Source: Spirosoma spitsbergense DSM 19989
GTDB lineage: Bacteria; Bacteroidota; Bacteroidia; Cytophagales; Spirosomataceae
Direction: 5' to 3'
Length of the DNA: 55,651 nucleotides
Assembly: GCF_000374085.1 (NCBI RefSeq)
Contig: NZ_KB893569.1
Span: 1-55,651 of the forward strand
A program made the translations under genes and the position numbers. This document shows, in pieces, positions 42,713 to 50,889 of this stretch (its first letter is position 1; each line of letters opens with the position of its first letter). Below the pieces are notes generated by a model. It was not told the origin of the DNA. It did not search any database and was given only the letters and a program-made list of their open reading frames with translations.

Positions 42713-43228
42713 TCAGGGAGCCAACCGCACCTCGATTGCTTTCACGTTCCGAACCCAGCGAGTGGCCCTTTTTTCATCCGGAACGACCAGCCGATACGGC
42801 CCGACGCCCGGCACAAATGGGGCACCATCCACCGCGTCGGCCAGCAGAATAGTCTGCGTAGCAAATTCAGGATCGAGTTCGGGGAGTGCGAACAGCACCT
42901 CATACGCATCTGCCCCTTTGACCAGCACAAACTTTCGCAGGTTTTTCCCTCTCAGTTCGCCCCCCAGCGTGGTTCCTGCCTGTTTGAGGAGTTCAACCAG
43001 CGCCACGCCTGCATACCGGTGTTCGTTGCCATCGTGGTCTTTGGCCGTCACCTCGGTGTGGGGCATGTTTTTAACCTCCGCTTCCTGTAATGTTACCGGC
43101 TTCGTTACGTCGCCGGAGATGGTCAGTGCGGTTTGCGCCCGACCCCTGATCGGGACGGCGTACAGAATGGCAATCAGACTGATGTAAATCCAGCGGTCAA
43201 ACCTGACGGATACAATCCGGTTATTCAT
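42713..43228 (-). CDS. Molybdopterin-dependent oxidoreductase (Oxidored_molyb domain)
   Basis: This 171-aa protein has an N-terminal membrane/signal segment (WIYISLIAILYAVPIRGRAQT). Its domain, VTKPVTLQEAEVKNMPHTEV...YAGVALVELLKQAGTTLG...DAYEVLFALPELDPEFATQTILLADAVDG...PYRLVVPDEKRATRWVRNVKAIEV, matches small periplasmic relatives of sulfite-oxidase-type molybdoproteins. It lacks the conserved Cys ligand of the cofactor, which puts it in the cofactor-binding-fold group of uncertain activity. As first gene of the molybdate uptake operon, it could sense or use Moco. Confidence 0.85.
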   Translation of the reverse strand: MNNRIVSVRFDRWIYISLIAILYAVPIRGRAQTALTISGDVTKPVTLQEAEVKNMPHTEVTAKDHDGNEHRYAGVALVELLKQAGTTLGGELRGKNLRKFVLVKGADAYEVLFALPELDPEFATQTILLADAVDGAPFVPGVGPYRLVVPDEKRATRWVRNVKAIEVRLAP

Positions 43229-43247
43229 GACTTTTTACCTGACAGAC

Positions 43248-43301
43248 GTTGGCTCAGCGTTATATCTGCACAAATATAACGCTGAGCCAACATCAGTCAA
43301 A
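43248..43301 (-). promoter_or_regulatory. mod operon promoter overlaid by a ModE-type palindrome
   Basis: On the minus strand TTTG (43298-43301), 19 nt and TATATTTG (43271-43278) form a consensus promoter. The -7 box lies inside a perfect 18-bp inverted repeat (43248-43265 with 43274-43291). Its core CGTTATAT-N8-ATATAACG has the same sequence style and 24-bp span as the E. coli ModE box. Binding there would block transcription when molybdate is plentiful. No modE gene is in the window. Confidence 0.7.
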
Positions 43302-43363
43302 GCGGACTAGCTACCAATACTCCGGGCCAGTAAGCTATTTTCTGGCTTCAGTGCCGTTATCGT

Positions 43364-43753
43364 CTACAGATTTTTGGTACTCTTCAATGCCCAGTAGACC
43401 AGCAGGGGCTGGAAAAATAAACGGCCCAGTCGTTTACCATCCGTGTCTAGTCCGAACGCGCTGCGCTTGTTGACATACTGGGAGATATTGCCCGGAAAGA
43501 TGGCCGTAAAGAACGTGGCGGCTACTTTCCCCACCGTTTTCTGATGCTTTTTATTGGTCAGTACCAGCGCACTGCCCAATGCAATTTCGGCGATACCCGA
43601 ATACACGACTGTATCGTCAATGTCCAGTGGAACCCAATCCGGCACCTGGGCTTTGAACGCTTTTCGGGCGAAGGTCATGTGGCTTACACCGGCGAAGATC
43701 AGGGTGCCACCCAAAACTAGTCGAGCTATTTTTCTTGCAGTTTTATCCTTCAT
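43364..43753 (-). CDS. DoxX-like membrane protein
   Basis: This 129-aa protein has about three to four membrane segments: IARLVLGGTLIFAGVSHMTFARKAF, VVYSGIAEIALGSALVLTN and VAATFFTAIFPGNISQYV. The FAGVSHMTF segment and overall order fit the DoxX/DUF4267-like group; function is unknown. It lies upstream of the mod promoter in the same direction. The hairpin of the ModE palindrome could also end its transcript. Confidence 0.75.
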   Translation of the reverse strand: MKDKTARKIARLVLGGTLIFAGVSHMTFARKAFKAQVPDWVPLDIDDTVVYSGIAEIALGSALVLTNKKHQKTVGKVAATFFTAIFPGNISQYVNKRSAFGLDTDGKRLGRLFFQPLLVYWALKSTKNL

Positions 43754-43840
43754 TGCTGGCTGTCTTTTCTGAAACGTGTACAGGAACTAGTAACTGCTTA
43801 CTGCCCTCCGGGGTTTAGTGAATCAGGAAATTAGGTGTGG

Positions 43841-44675
43841 CTACCCAAATTCAATTCGAAACGCTGTCCAGCCATCGTCGTTGGTTCTGAGCGAAAATGA
43901 AAATTGGTGATTCAGCAGAATCTCACGGCTCAGGGTCAGACCTATCCCCTGCCCTTCGGACCTGGTACTATAGAATGGATTGAACAGGTTAGCGGCAATT
44001 TCTGCCGGAATAGGCTGGCCGTTGTTGCGAATAAGCAGGTAGTTGGTCCGGCTGATGACGTCGACACACTGCCCCGGTCCGCAGGCTTCGAGCGCGTTTT
44101 TCACGACGTTCACCAGTACCTGTTCCATCTGCTCCACGTCAATGAGCTGATTGGTGTACAGCAGCGGCTGAATCTGGCCAATCCCGAACGGAATACCCTT
44201 GTAGAGCGTACTGTCCTGAATAAAATTATCGAACCGCTGGAGCTGTTTCTGCACGAAAACAGTACCACCCGTGGGCGCAATGGTCTGGCTCAGCAACAGG
44301 TTCAGGGTTGAGTTATTACACGATGCCGGCTCAAACCGAATGTTGCCGTCGGGTTGAGTCACCTGCACATACGAGCGGGTGAAATTGGGCGGTGTGCCGT
44401 CCAGACTCAGTTGTCGCCTGAAAGGAGATACTGCCAGTAGACTGATAATGACCCTGCTCGAAAGCCGGAATAACCTCACCCGTCGCATTCAGGGTGTTTT
44501 CAACGGGCCCAACCTCCGCCGTTGCCAGCCGTATCTTATCGGCATCCACCGATGTTTTGATCACATCCCTCAGACCGAAGATAGCCGCCAGCACGACCAG
44601 CAATATGCCCCCACCAATGAGCAGGGTTCGATTTCGGTCGTGGCTGACAAGTTCCGGGGCAAGTTCTTTGTCCAT
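43841..44675 (-). pseudogene. Chimeric relic: HlyD-type adaptor start joined to histidine kinase end
   Basis: The first ~75 residues (from ATG 44675) are the N-terminus of an RND/ABC efflux adaptor: one membrane helix (LLIGGGILLVVLAAIFGL), then VGPVENTLNATGEVIPAFEQ. After that the frame changes near 44440. An unidentified segment (SPFRRQLSLDGTPPNFTRSY) is followed by the HATPase end of a sensor kinase: VLVNVVKNALEACG (N box), LIRNNGQPIP (with Asn in place of Asp) and NPFYSTRSEGQGIGLTLSREILL. Deletions have fused fragments of at least two genes. Neither can be functional. Confidence 0.75.
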
Positions 44676-44773
44676 GACGAATGGATTGATTTACCCCTAC
44701 TAAGCCAAACAATATGCCAGTAAACAACACTTTGACAATCAACACTTTACCCATAAATCAACCTGATAAAAAC

Positions 44774-44807
44774 GTGCGAAATCGCACCAATAGCTGCGAT
44801 TTCGCAC
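44774..44807. repeat. Perfect 13-bp inverted repeat
   Basis: GTGCGAAATCGCA (44774-44786) is exactly complementary to TGCGATTTCGCAC (44795-44807), with an 8-nt loop. Each arm is itself partly palindromic (GCGATTTCGC). It lies upstream of ohrR, so it may be an operator or a terminator for readthrough from the left. Confidence 0.6.
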
Positions 44808-44879
44808 AACATAGTACCGGGTTTTCAATAAAATAGCCAGGGATTGTAAAACTTTGTCAGGCTAATTCCAGTTTATTTA

Positions 44880-44906
44880 ATTGTACACAATTTAATTGTA
44901 GACAAT
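44880..44906. promoter_or_regulatory. ohrR: Double operator overlapping the ohrR start codon
   Basis: ATTGT-AC-ACAAT (44880-44891) and ATTGT-AG-ACAAT (44895-44906) are two perfect 5-bp inverted repeats with a 15-bp period. The second overlaps the ATG at 44905. The sequence style fits AT-rich OhrR/MarR operators and implies autoregulation. Confidence 0.7.
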
Positions 44907-45333
44907 GAATCGTTTAACACTGACCAATCAGGTATGTTTTCCGCTTTATGCCCTGTCAAGGCAGGTAACGGCCCACTACCGGCCCCTGCTCGAACAACTG
45001 GACCTGACTTATCCGCAATATCTGGTCATGCTCCTGTTGTGGGAAACGGATAACCAGTCCGTCAGTGCTATTGGCGACCGGCTGCTGCTGGATTCCGGTA
45101 CGCTGACCCCCCTGCTGAAACGGCTGGAGCAGAAGGAACTCGTTAGCCGGACGCGAAATATGGCCGATGAGCGGCAGGTAAGCATTCAGCTAACCGACAC
45201 GGGTAGAGCCCTGCGCGAACAGGCCGCCACCGTTCCGGAACAACTTCAGCAGCGTTTGCAACTCACCGACCAGCAGGCGATTAGCCTCCGCGACCAGTTG
45301 GTTACGCTGTTGAATCAACTCACCAATGAATAA
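44905..45333 (+). CDS. MarR-family regulator of the OhrR type
   Basis: This 142-aa winged-helix protein has the OhrR marker Cys near its start (NQVCFPLYALSRQ, Cys11), the residue that senses organic peroxides in relatives. The HTH is SVSAIGDRLLLDSGTLTPLLKRLEQKELVSRTRN, followed by a wing with DERQVSIQLTDTGRAL. Peroxide oxidation of Cys11 would release it from DNA. It probably controls itself and the oxidoreductase 42 nt downstream. No ohr peroxidase gene is present, which is unusual for OhrR. Confidence 0.85.
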   Translation: MNRLTLTNQVCFPLYALSRQVTAHYRPLLEQLDLTYPQYLVMLLLWETDNQSVSAIGDRLLLDSGTLTPLLKRLEQKELVSRTRNMADERQVSIQLTDTGRALREQAATVPEQLQQRLQLTDQQAISLRDQLVTLLNQLTNE

Positions 45334-45375
45334 TCAATTACGCACAATAATCCCGCAGGAAATCCCTGTTCAGAT

Positions 45376-46374
45376 ATGAAAAACAAGCAAATCAGTTTAG
45401 CATCGCGCCCCACCGGTATGCCGGATGCGGCCACTTTCCAGTTCGATACCGTAGAACTGCCCGCCCTGAAATCCGGCGATATATTAGTTGAACCCACCTA
45501 TTTCTCCGTCGACCCGTACATGCGGGGCCGCATGAATGCCGGCAAATCATACATCCCTCCTTTCGACGTTGGCCAGCCTCTGTCGGGTGGTGCGGTAGCG
45601 AAGGTTATTGAGAGTCAGGCCGATGGATTTACCCCCGGCGATGTGGTGACGGGTAGCTTACCCTGGGCAACCCAGTCTGTTGTGTCGGCTGATGGGCTGA
45701 AAAAGATTGACACGAATCTGGCACCCGCCAGCTACTACCTGGGTATTCTGGGTATGCCGGGCCTGACAGCTTATTTCGGGTTACTGGACATCGGTAAGCC
45801 CAAAGCAGGTGAAACGGTCGTTGTGTCGGGAGCCGCCGGAGCGGTGGGTATTCTGGTAGGACAGATCGCGAAGATTCAGGGTTGCCGGGTCGTGGGCATT
45901 GCCGGTTCGGATGATAAGGTGGACATGCTGACCGAATCGTTCGGCTTCGATGCCGTGGTGAACTACAAAACATCCCCTAACCTGAAAAAATCCATTGCTG
46001 AGGCCTGTCCCGATGGCGTCGATGTGTATTTCGACAACGTGGGGGGTGAAGTGTCTGATGCGGTCATTGCCAATATCAATTTCCACGCCCGTATTCCGCT
46101 CTGTGGACAAATTGCGTTTTATAACATGACCGAAACGCCCGTTGGTCCCCGCATTCAGCCAATGTTACTGACCCGGAGCGTGTTGATGCAGGGCTTCATC
46201 GTGGGTAATTACAGCAAGCGCTTTAACGAAGGTATTCAGCAGCTGGCCACCTGGATTCAGGAAGGCAAACTACACTACACTGAGACGACCCTCAATGGAT
46301 TTGACACCTTACCGGAAGCCCTGCTGGGGCTATTTTCGGGTCAGAATACCGGAAAGATGATTGTTGAAGTGTAG
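45376..46374 (+). CDS. NADP-dependent oxidoreductase (PTGR/CurA-like)
   Basis: This 332-aa zinc-free medium-chain dehydrogenase has an N-terminal LEPTYFSVDPYMRGRMNAGKSY..., a cofactor loop in TVVVSGAAGAVGILVGQIAKIQGCRVVGIAGSDDKV and the family-typical CPDGVDVYFDNVGGEVSDAVIANINFHARIPLCGQIAFYN. Relatives reduce alpha,beta-unsaturated aldehydes and ketones, products of lipid peroxidation. Linked to an OhrR-type peroxide sensor, it probably detoxifies such carbonyls. Confidence 0.93.
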   Translation: MKNKQISLASRPTGMPDAATFQFDTVELPALKSGDILVEPTYFSVDPYMRGRMNAGKSYIPPFDVGQPLSGGAVAKVIESQADGFTPGDVVTGSLPWATQSVVSADGLKKIDTNLAPASYYLGILGMPGLTAYFGLLDIGKPKAGETVVVSGAAGAVGILVGQIAKIQGCRVVGIAGSDDKVDMLTESFGFDAVVNYKTSPNLKKSIAEACPDGVDVYFDNVGGEVSDAVIANINFHARIPLCGQIAFYNMTETPVGPRIQPMLLTRSVLMQGFIVGNYSKRFNEGIQQLATWIQEGKLHYTETTLNGFDTLPEALLGLFSGQNTGKMIVEV

Positions 46375-46787
46375 GAAATATCCGTATAGCCCTGAAATAG
46401 CCTGACAGATTTAAGGCTCATTTGGAGTGACCAATATAACTTCTTTCTGGTGTATTTTTTCGGTGTTTCGGTGTTTAGATTTACGCCACCCTGGAGCTGA
46501 CTCGCCTTCCATCTTATGGGCCTGCTCCGGGGTGTCATAGTTGCAACTTCCGGGCAGTCGTAAGGCGCATGCTACTGATCTCTGTGTACAGTAAATCAGC
46601 AGGATATTCGGTTAAAGTGTCGATTGTGGAAACGGTAAGGTTTGGACGCAGAGCCAAGCTAAAAAAGTATGATTATTTTTAGCTCGGACGTATAATTGCA
46701 CTTTGTTTGATTACATTTTTATTTAAAGAGAAGAAAGTAAGAAAGCCACCTGCCTTTCTGCTAGTTTAATGTTGAAGACGTACTATA
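46375..46787. other. Intergenic stretch with one hairpin
   Basis: No gene was recognised here. AGCTAAAAA (46657-46665) pairs with TTTTTAGCT (46676-46684), about 100 nt before the TonB-like gene, and is followed by a TATAATTG that resembles a -7 box with one mismatch. Confidence 0.4.
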
Positions 46788-47291
46788 ATGAGATCACTGC
46801 TATTTTTCCTGAGTTCGTTCTTGTTTTCGATTCATGTATCATCAGCGCAGGTGGGAAGTCCCGAACTTGGTAAAGATCCAGTTTTTGTTGCTGTCCTATC
46901 CCGACGCATCATGTACCCTGCTGATGCTGAACGGTCAGGCGTTTATGCTAAGATTTACGCAGGGTTTCGTATTGATAAAAGGGGACATATACAGGATATA
47001 AATATTCTCAATCCGACTAAAATTGGCTATGGATTTGAGAGGGCAGTTACGAATAAGTTGAAATCACTTCCTCCATTGAATCCTAATTACGAAGGTAATT
47101 ATGCTTTGCCGGTAACCTTTGCTTTAGTTGACTATACTGATAGAGCCAACGTGATAAGCCCATCGGGGCACCTATCGAACACCTATTTTAAAGATCGATT
47201 GCTTTTGAGTGAACTTAAGGTAATTGGGAGCAAAACACCCATTCAGAAAGGGAATGAGCTGGCTCCATACGGGAGATCGGTAGACCACTGA
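46788..47291 (+). CDS. Secreted protein with TonB C-terminal-like domain
   Basis: This 167-aa protein has a signal peptide (LLFFLSSFLFSIHVSSAQ). Residues ~35-120 resemble the TonB C-terminal domain: RRIMYPADAERSGVYAKIYAGFRIDKRGHIQDINILNPTKIGYGFERAVTNKLKSLPPLNPN. In intact TonB this domain contacts outer-membrane receptors, but there is no N-terminal membrane anchor or Pro-rich spacer here, so it would be a free periplasmic protein. Such stand-alone versions are common in Bacteroidetes and unexplained. Confidence 0.75.
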   Translation: MRSLLFFLSSFLFSIHVSSAQVGSPELGKDPVFVAVLSRRIMYPADAERSGVYAKIYAGFRIDKRGHIQDINILNPTKIGYGFERAVTNKLKSLPPLNPNYEGNYALPVTFALVDYTDRANVISPSGHLSNTYFKDRLLLSELKVIGSKTPIQKGNELAPYGRSVDH

Positions 47292-47411
47292 CCTTCAATA
47301 GATCATTCTTGTTGTGCAATCAGTTATGAGTTAACCTAAGTCCTGTTCCTACTGCCAGATTGAACCAAAATTCATCTCCAAAATACAGCGAAAAAAGCCA
47401 CGATATCCTAT

Positions 47412-48449
47412 TTATTCCGCCAGGTAATTCCCAATCCCCACCACCACCGTAGAGAAAACGACCAGGGCGATACCGGTCGTAATAGTCCGCATGGTAGCCT
47501 GGTTGGCGCCTTTCCATTCGTGAAGGTACAGCCCCCAGAAACTGCTGAAAGCAATGATGAAGGCCATATGCAGTGTCCAGCCCGAAAAGCGGTATTCGCC
47601 CATTTTACTGTCGCCCATGCCGTAGAAGAAGAACTGAAAATACCAGGTAAAACCAGCCATCGCGCAAAAGATAATGTTACGTACGATAGGGGTTGAGATG
47701 TTCCGGTAGTCGGTATACGTACGGTTTTTAAGGTTCAGGTAGATCGTCCAGATGGCATTGGTTGTCAGACCACCCAGCAGGAGGATGACCAGAATTGCAT
47801 TATTCATGTAGAGCGAATCGGCTCCATTCTGAACGGCTATTTCGGCAATAGGCTGCCCAGCAGTAAGTCCGAACGAAAAGCACGCGCTCATGATGCCCGA
47901 AAAAACGGCCACCATCAACCCTTTTCTGATATCGAACTCAGCAATTACGGCCTTCTTCTGGGCCTCGGACAGAGACCGCTCTTTCATCATACCGGCAATA
48001 CCGCAAACCGAGATACCCAGCACACAAACCCCCAGGCCCAGCATAATAACCTGCCCGGAGGTGGTCGTAATCAGCCCCTTAAACTGCCCCTGCCAGATGG
48101 GAGGCACCAGCGTGCCGAATACGGCGCAAAGCCCCAGGGTGACGGCCATCCCCAAAGACAGGCCCAGATACCGCATGGCCAGTCCGAAGGTTAGTCCGCC
48201 AAATCCCCACAATACGCCCCAGAAATACACCCACCAGAGCGTTTCGGAGGGCGATTGAGCCAACACATCAATCAGGTGAGGAACGGTAAGTAAACCCAGT
48301 ATCCAGGGAGCGGCCAACCAGGAGAAAAGCCCACCCACGAGCCAGTAACTTTCCCAGGCCCAGCCCTTCACTTTGTTGTACGGTAAATAGAAACTCCCGG
48401 AAGCAAAACCTCCCAGCGCATGAAACAGAACACCCCAGAGTACAGCCAC
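47412..48449 (-). CDS. rhaT: L-rhamnose/proton symporter
   Basis: This 345-aa protein is close to E. coli RhaT length. It starts at GTG 48449 (VAVLWGVLFHALGGFASGSFYLPYNKVKGWAWESYW), the family's typical opening. Ten membrane helices follow, with WGFGGLTFGLAMRYLGLSLGMAVTLGLCAVFGTLVPP and MLGLGVCVLGISVCGIAGMMKER. It imports L-rhamnose using the proton gradient. It is divergent from rhaEW, with an inverted-repeat pair between the genes. Confidence 0.95.
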   Translation of the reverse strand: MAVLWGVLFHALGGFASGSFYLPYNKVKGWAWESYWLVGGLFSWLAAPWILGLLTVPHLIDVLAQSPSETLWWVYFWGVLWGFGGLTFGLAMRYLGLSLGMAVTLGLCAVFGTLVPPIWQGQFKGLITTTSGQVIMLGLGVCVLGISVCGIAGMMKERSLSEAQKKAVIAEFDIRKGLMVAVFSGIMSACFSFGLTAGQPIAEIAVQNGADSLYMNNAILVILLLGGLTTNAIWTIYLNLKNRTYTDYRNISTPIVRNIIFCAMAGFTWYFQFFFYGMGDSKMGEYRFSGWTLHMAFIIAFSSFWGLYLHEWKGANQATMRTITTGIALVVFSTVVVGIGNYLAE

Positions 48450-48502
48450 TTTTCTTTAGTTTTTTCAAATTTATCCTGACCGGGTTCTAAAACTTACCTG
48501 TT

Positions 48503-48563
48503 CTCTCCTGTAAATGCGCTTGGCTGGCGTAACCAGACTTTTTTTGTTAACACAACAGGAGAG
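48503..48563. promoter_or_regulatory. Widely spaced inverted 9-mers in the rha divergent region
   Basis: CTCTCCTGT (48503-48511) and ACAGGAGAG (48555-48563) are exact inverses with centres 52 bp apart, about five helical turns. They lie between divergent rhaT and rhaEW, so a regulator could bind both, perhaps with looping. No rhamnose regulator gene is in the window. Confidence 0.5.
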
Positions 48564-48643
48564 TACATGAAGCAGGAGAAAACCGGGAATATGTACTTTG
48601 CCTTAAAACAAGTTATCAGACGAATACTACTTACTACCGATCT

Positions 48644-50749
48644 ATGAACACAACACAGGCGTTCAACTATGTTAGTTACCTCTGGGATGATACAAAAGCC
48701 GCTGAACTGGCGGACGATGAAGTAGCGCTGTTTATTTACCGTTCCAATCTACTCGGCGCTGACCTGCGCCTGACCAATTACGCCGGGGGAAATACCTCGG
48801 TGAAGGTGATGGAAACAAACCCCGTTTCGGGAGAGCCCGTCGAGGTGATGTGGGTGAAAGGCTCCGGTGGAGACATTGGAACGCTCACCAAAAAAGGCTG
48901 TGCTAACCTGTACGTTGAGCGACTTCAGGCGTTGAAAAAGCGCTATCGGGGTCTGGAATTTGAAGACGAAATGGTCGAACTCTTTAACCACACCCTGTTC
49001 GACCCAAAATGTGCCGCACCGTCCATCGATACACCCCTGCACGGTCTGTTGCCTTTCAAACACATCGACCACCTCCACCCCGACGCGCTGATTGCCATTG
49101 CCGCCAGTAAAGATGGGGAAGCGATCATGCACGAAATCTGGGGTGACCAGATGGCCTGGCTACCGTGGCAGCGTCCCGGCTTCGATCTGGGCCTGAAACT
49201 GGAAGAAACCGTTCGCGCCAACCCAAACCTGCGGGGCGTTATTCTGGGCGGGCACGGCCTGTTTACCTGGGGCGATACCTCCTACGAATCGTACATGAAT
49301 ACGCTGGAAGTGATCGAGCAGGCGTCGGAGTACCTGAATGCGAACTTCGGCAAGAAACGCCCCGTTTTCGGCGGCCCTGCCGGTCAGAGCCTGGACGTAC
49401 AATCGCGCCACAAGCAGGCGGCTGCGTTGATGCCCACCCTGCGGGGACTGGCATCCGGCCATCGGCAGATGATCGGGCACTTTACCGACGACGAGCGGGT
49501 ACTGGAATTCGTCAACTCCAACGACCTGCCCCGGCTGGCCCGGTTGGGTACGAGTTGCCCGGACCACTTCCTGCGGACTAAAATCCGGCCGCTGGTACTT
49601 GACCCAGCCCAGCTAGCCGGAGAGGATAGTGTTGCCTATCTTGAAAAAGCGTTTGCCGACTACCGCGTCGATTACACGGCGTACTACGAGCGGAGCAAGC
49701 ACCCCAACAGCCCCGCCATCCGTGACCCGAATCCGGTGGTATTGCTATTGCCGGGCGTGGGTATGTTCACCTTCGCCAAAGACAAGCAGACGGCGCGGGT
49801 GGCCGCTGAGTTTTACACCAACGCCATCAACGTCATGAAGGGTGCCGAGGCCGTATCGGACTATGTTGGTTTGCCGGAGCAGGAAGCGTTTGATATCGAA
49901 TACTGGTTGCTGGAAGAGGCCAAGCTCCAGCGTATGCCGAAGCCGAAGCCCCTGTCGGGTAAAATTGCGCTGATTACGGGTAGTGCGGGCGGTATCGGTA
50001 AAGCCATCGCCAAAAAATTCCTGGCCGAAGGAGCTGTTGTGGTCATCAACGACAATGATGCCGACCGGCTGGCGGGAGCCAAAGAAGAGTTTCAGAATGA
50101 GTACGGCAAAGATGCCTACGCATCAGCGTTGCTCGACGTAACGAAGGCCGACACGATCAATACGGCTTTCGACGTGGCCGCACTAGCCTTCGGCGGTGTC
50201 GATATTGCGGTAAACTGCGCGGGTCTGAGCATCTCCAAGCCCATTGAAGACCACACCGAAAAAGACTGGGATTTACTGTATGACGTGCTGGTAAAAGGTC
50301 AGTTTTTCGTAACTCAAAAAGCCGTTGAAATCATGCGGAAGCAGAAGCTGGGTGGCGATATACTGAACATCGCCAGTAAGAACGGACTGGTTTCCGGCCC
50401 CAACAACGCGGGCTACGGTTCGGCCAAAGCCGCACAACTGCACCTGAGCCGCCTGAACGCGGCCGAACTGGGCAAAGACCACATCCGGGTCAACGTAGTC
50501 AATCCCGATGCCGTTATTTCGGACTCGAAAATATGGGCGGGCGCCTGGGCCGAAGGGCGCGCCAAAGCGTACGGCGTAACGGTAGCGGAACTCCCAGCCT
50601 ACTACGCCAGGCGGACACTGCTGAACGAAATTATCCTGCCCGACGACATCGCCAATGCCTGTCTGGCCTTCGTAAACGGACTCTTGTCCAAATCCACGGG
50701 CAACGTCCTGAACGTAGACGGTGGCGTTGCCATGGCCTTTGTGCGTTAA
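48644..50749 (+). CDS. rhaEW: Bifunctional rhamnulose-1-phosphate aldolase/lactaldehyde dehydrogenase
   Basis: This is a 701-aa fusion. The N-terminal ~420 residues form a class II aldolase domain (GADLRLTNYAGGNTSVKVME, VMWVKGSGGDIGTLTKKG; zinc His in GVILGGHGLFTWG) that splits L-rhamnulose 1-phosphate into DHAP and L-lactaldehyde. From about residue 440 an SDR domain begins (GKIALITGSAGGIGKAIAKKF, NCAGLSISKP, with catalytic Tyr and Lys in NAGYGSAKAA) that oxidises L-lactaldehyde to L-lactate. This arrangement is known from Bacillus (YuxG/RhaEW) and Bacteroidetes. It is first in the catabolic gene series. Confidence 0.94.
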   Translation: MNTTQAFNYVSYLWDDTKAAELADDEVALFIYRSNLLGADLRLTNYAGGNTSVKVMETNPVSGEPVEVMWVKGSGGDIGTLTKKGCANLYVERLQALKKRYRGLEFEDEMVELFNHTLFDPKCAAPSIDTPLHGLLPFKHIDHLHPDALIAIAASKDGEAIMHEIWGDQMAWLPWQRPGFDLGLKLEETVRANPNLRGVILGGHGLFTWGDTSYESYMNTLEVIEQASEYLNANFGKKRPVFGGPAGQSLDVQSRHKQAAALMPTLRGLASGHRQMIGHFTDDERVLEFVNSNDLPRLARLGTSCPDHFLRTKIRPLVLDPAQLAGEDSVAYLEKAFADYRVDYTAYYERSKHPNSPAIRDPNPVVLLLPGVGMFTFAKDKQTARVAAEFYTNAINVMKGAEAVSDYVGLPEQEAFDIEYWLLEEAKLQRMPKPKPLSGKIALITGSAGGIGKAIAKKFLAEGAVVVINDNDADRLAGAKEEFQNEYGKDAYASALLDVTKADTINTAFDVAALAFGGVDIAVNCAGLSISKPIEDHTEKDWDLLYDVLVKGQFFVTQKAVEIMRKQKLGGDILNIASKNGLVSGPNNAGYGSAKAAQLHLSRLNAAELGKDHIRVNVVNPDAVISDSKIWAGAWAEGRAKAYGVTVAELPAYYARRTLLNEIILPDDIANACLAFVNGLLSKSTGNVLNVDGGVAMAFVR

Positions 50750-50763
50750 TACGCATTCCTGCA

Positions 50764-50861
50764 TACCACCCCCAACCCCCTCCTAAAACAGGAGGGGGCT
50801 TGGAAAAAGGGAATTCTTTCCTCTAGCCCCCTCCTGTTTTAGGAGGGGGTTGGGGGTGGTA
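50764..50861. repeat. Perfect 37-bp inverted repeat (C5/G5-rich)
   Basis: Arms 50764-50800 and 50825-50861 are exact complements. Each contains a nested palindrome CCCCCTCCTAAAACAGGAGGGGG-like unit, so alternative cruciforms are possible. It sits between rhaEW and the isomerase gene. C/G-rich repeats of this look are scattered in many Bacteroidetes and other genomes. Confidence 0.85.
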
Positions 50862-50889
50862 AACGCCAACCGAAAACCTTAAACCCCTC

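Noticed and set aside
46341-46538. 65-codon minus-strand frame overlapping the end of the oxidoreductase gene
   Set aside because: Antisense to a real gene, no domain, no start context.
50764-50861. CRISPR-like repeat
   Set aside because: There is a single inverted pair, with no series of direct repeats and spacers. No CRISPR array was seen anywhere in the window.
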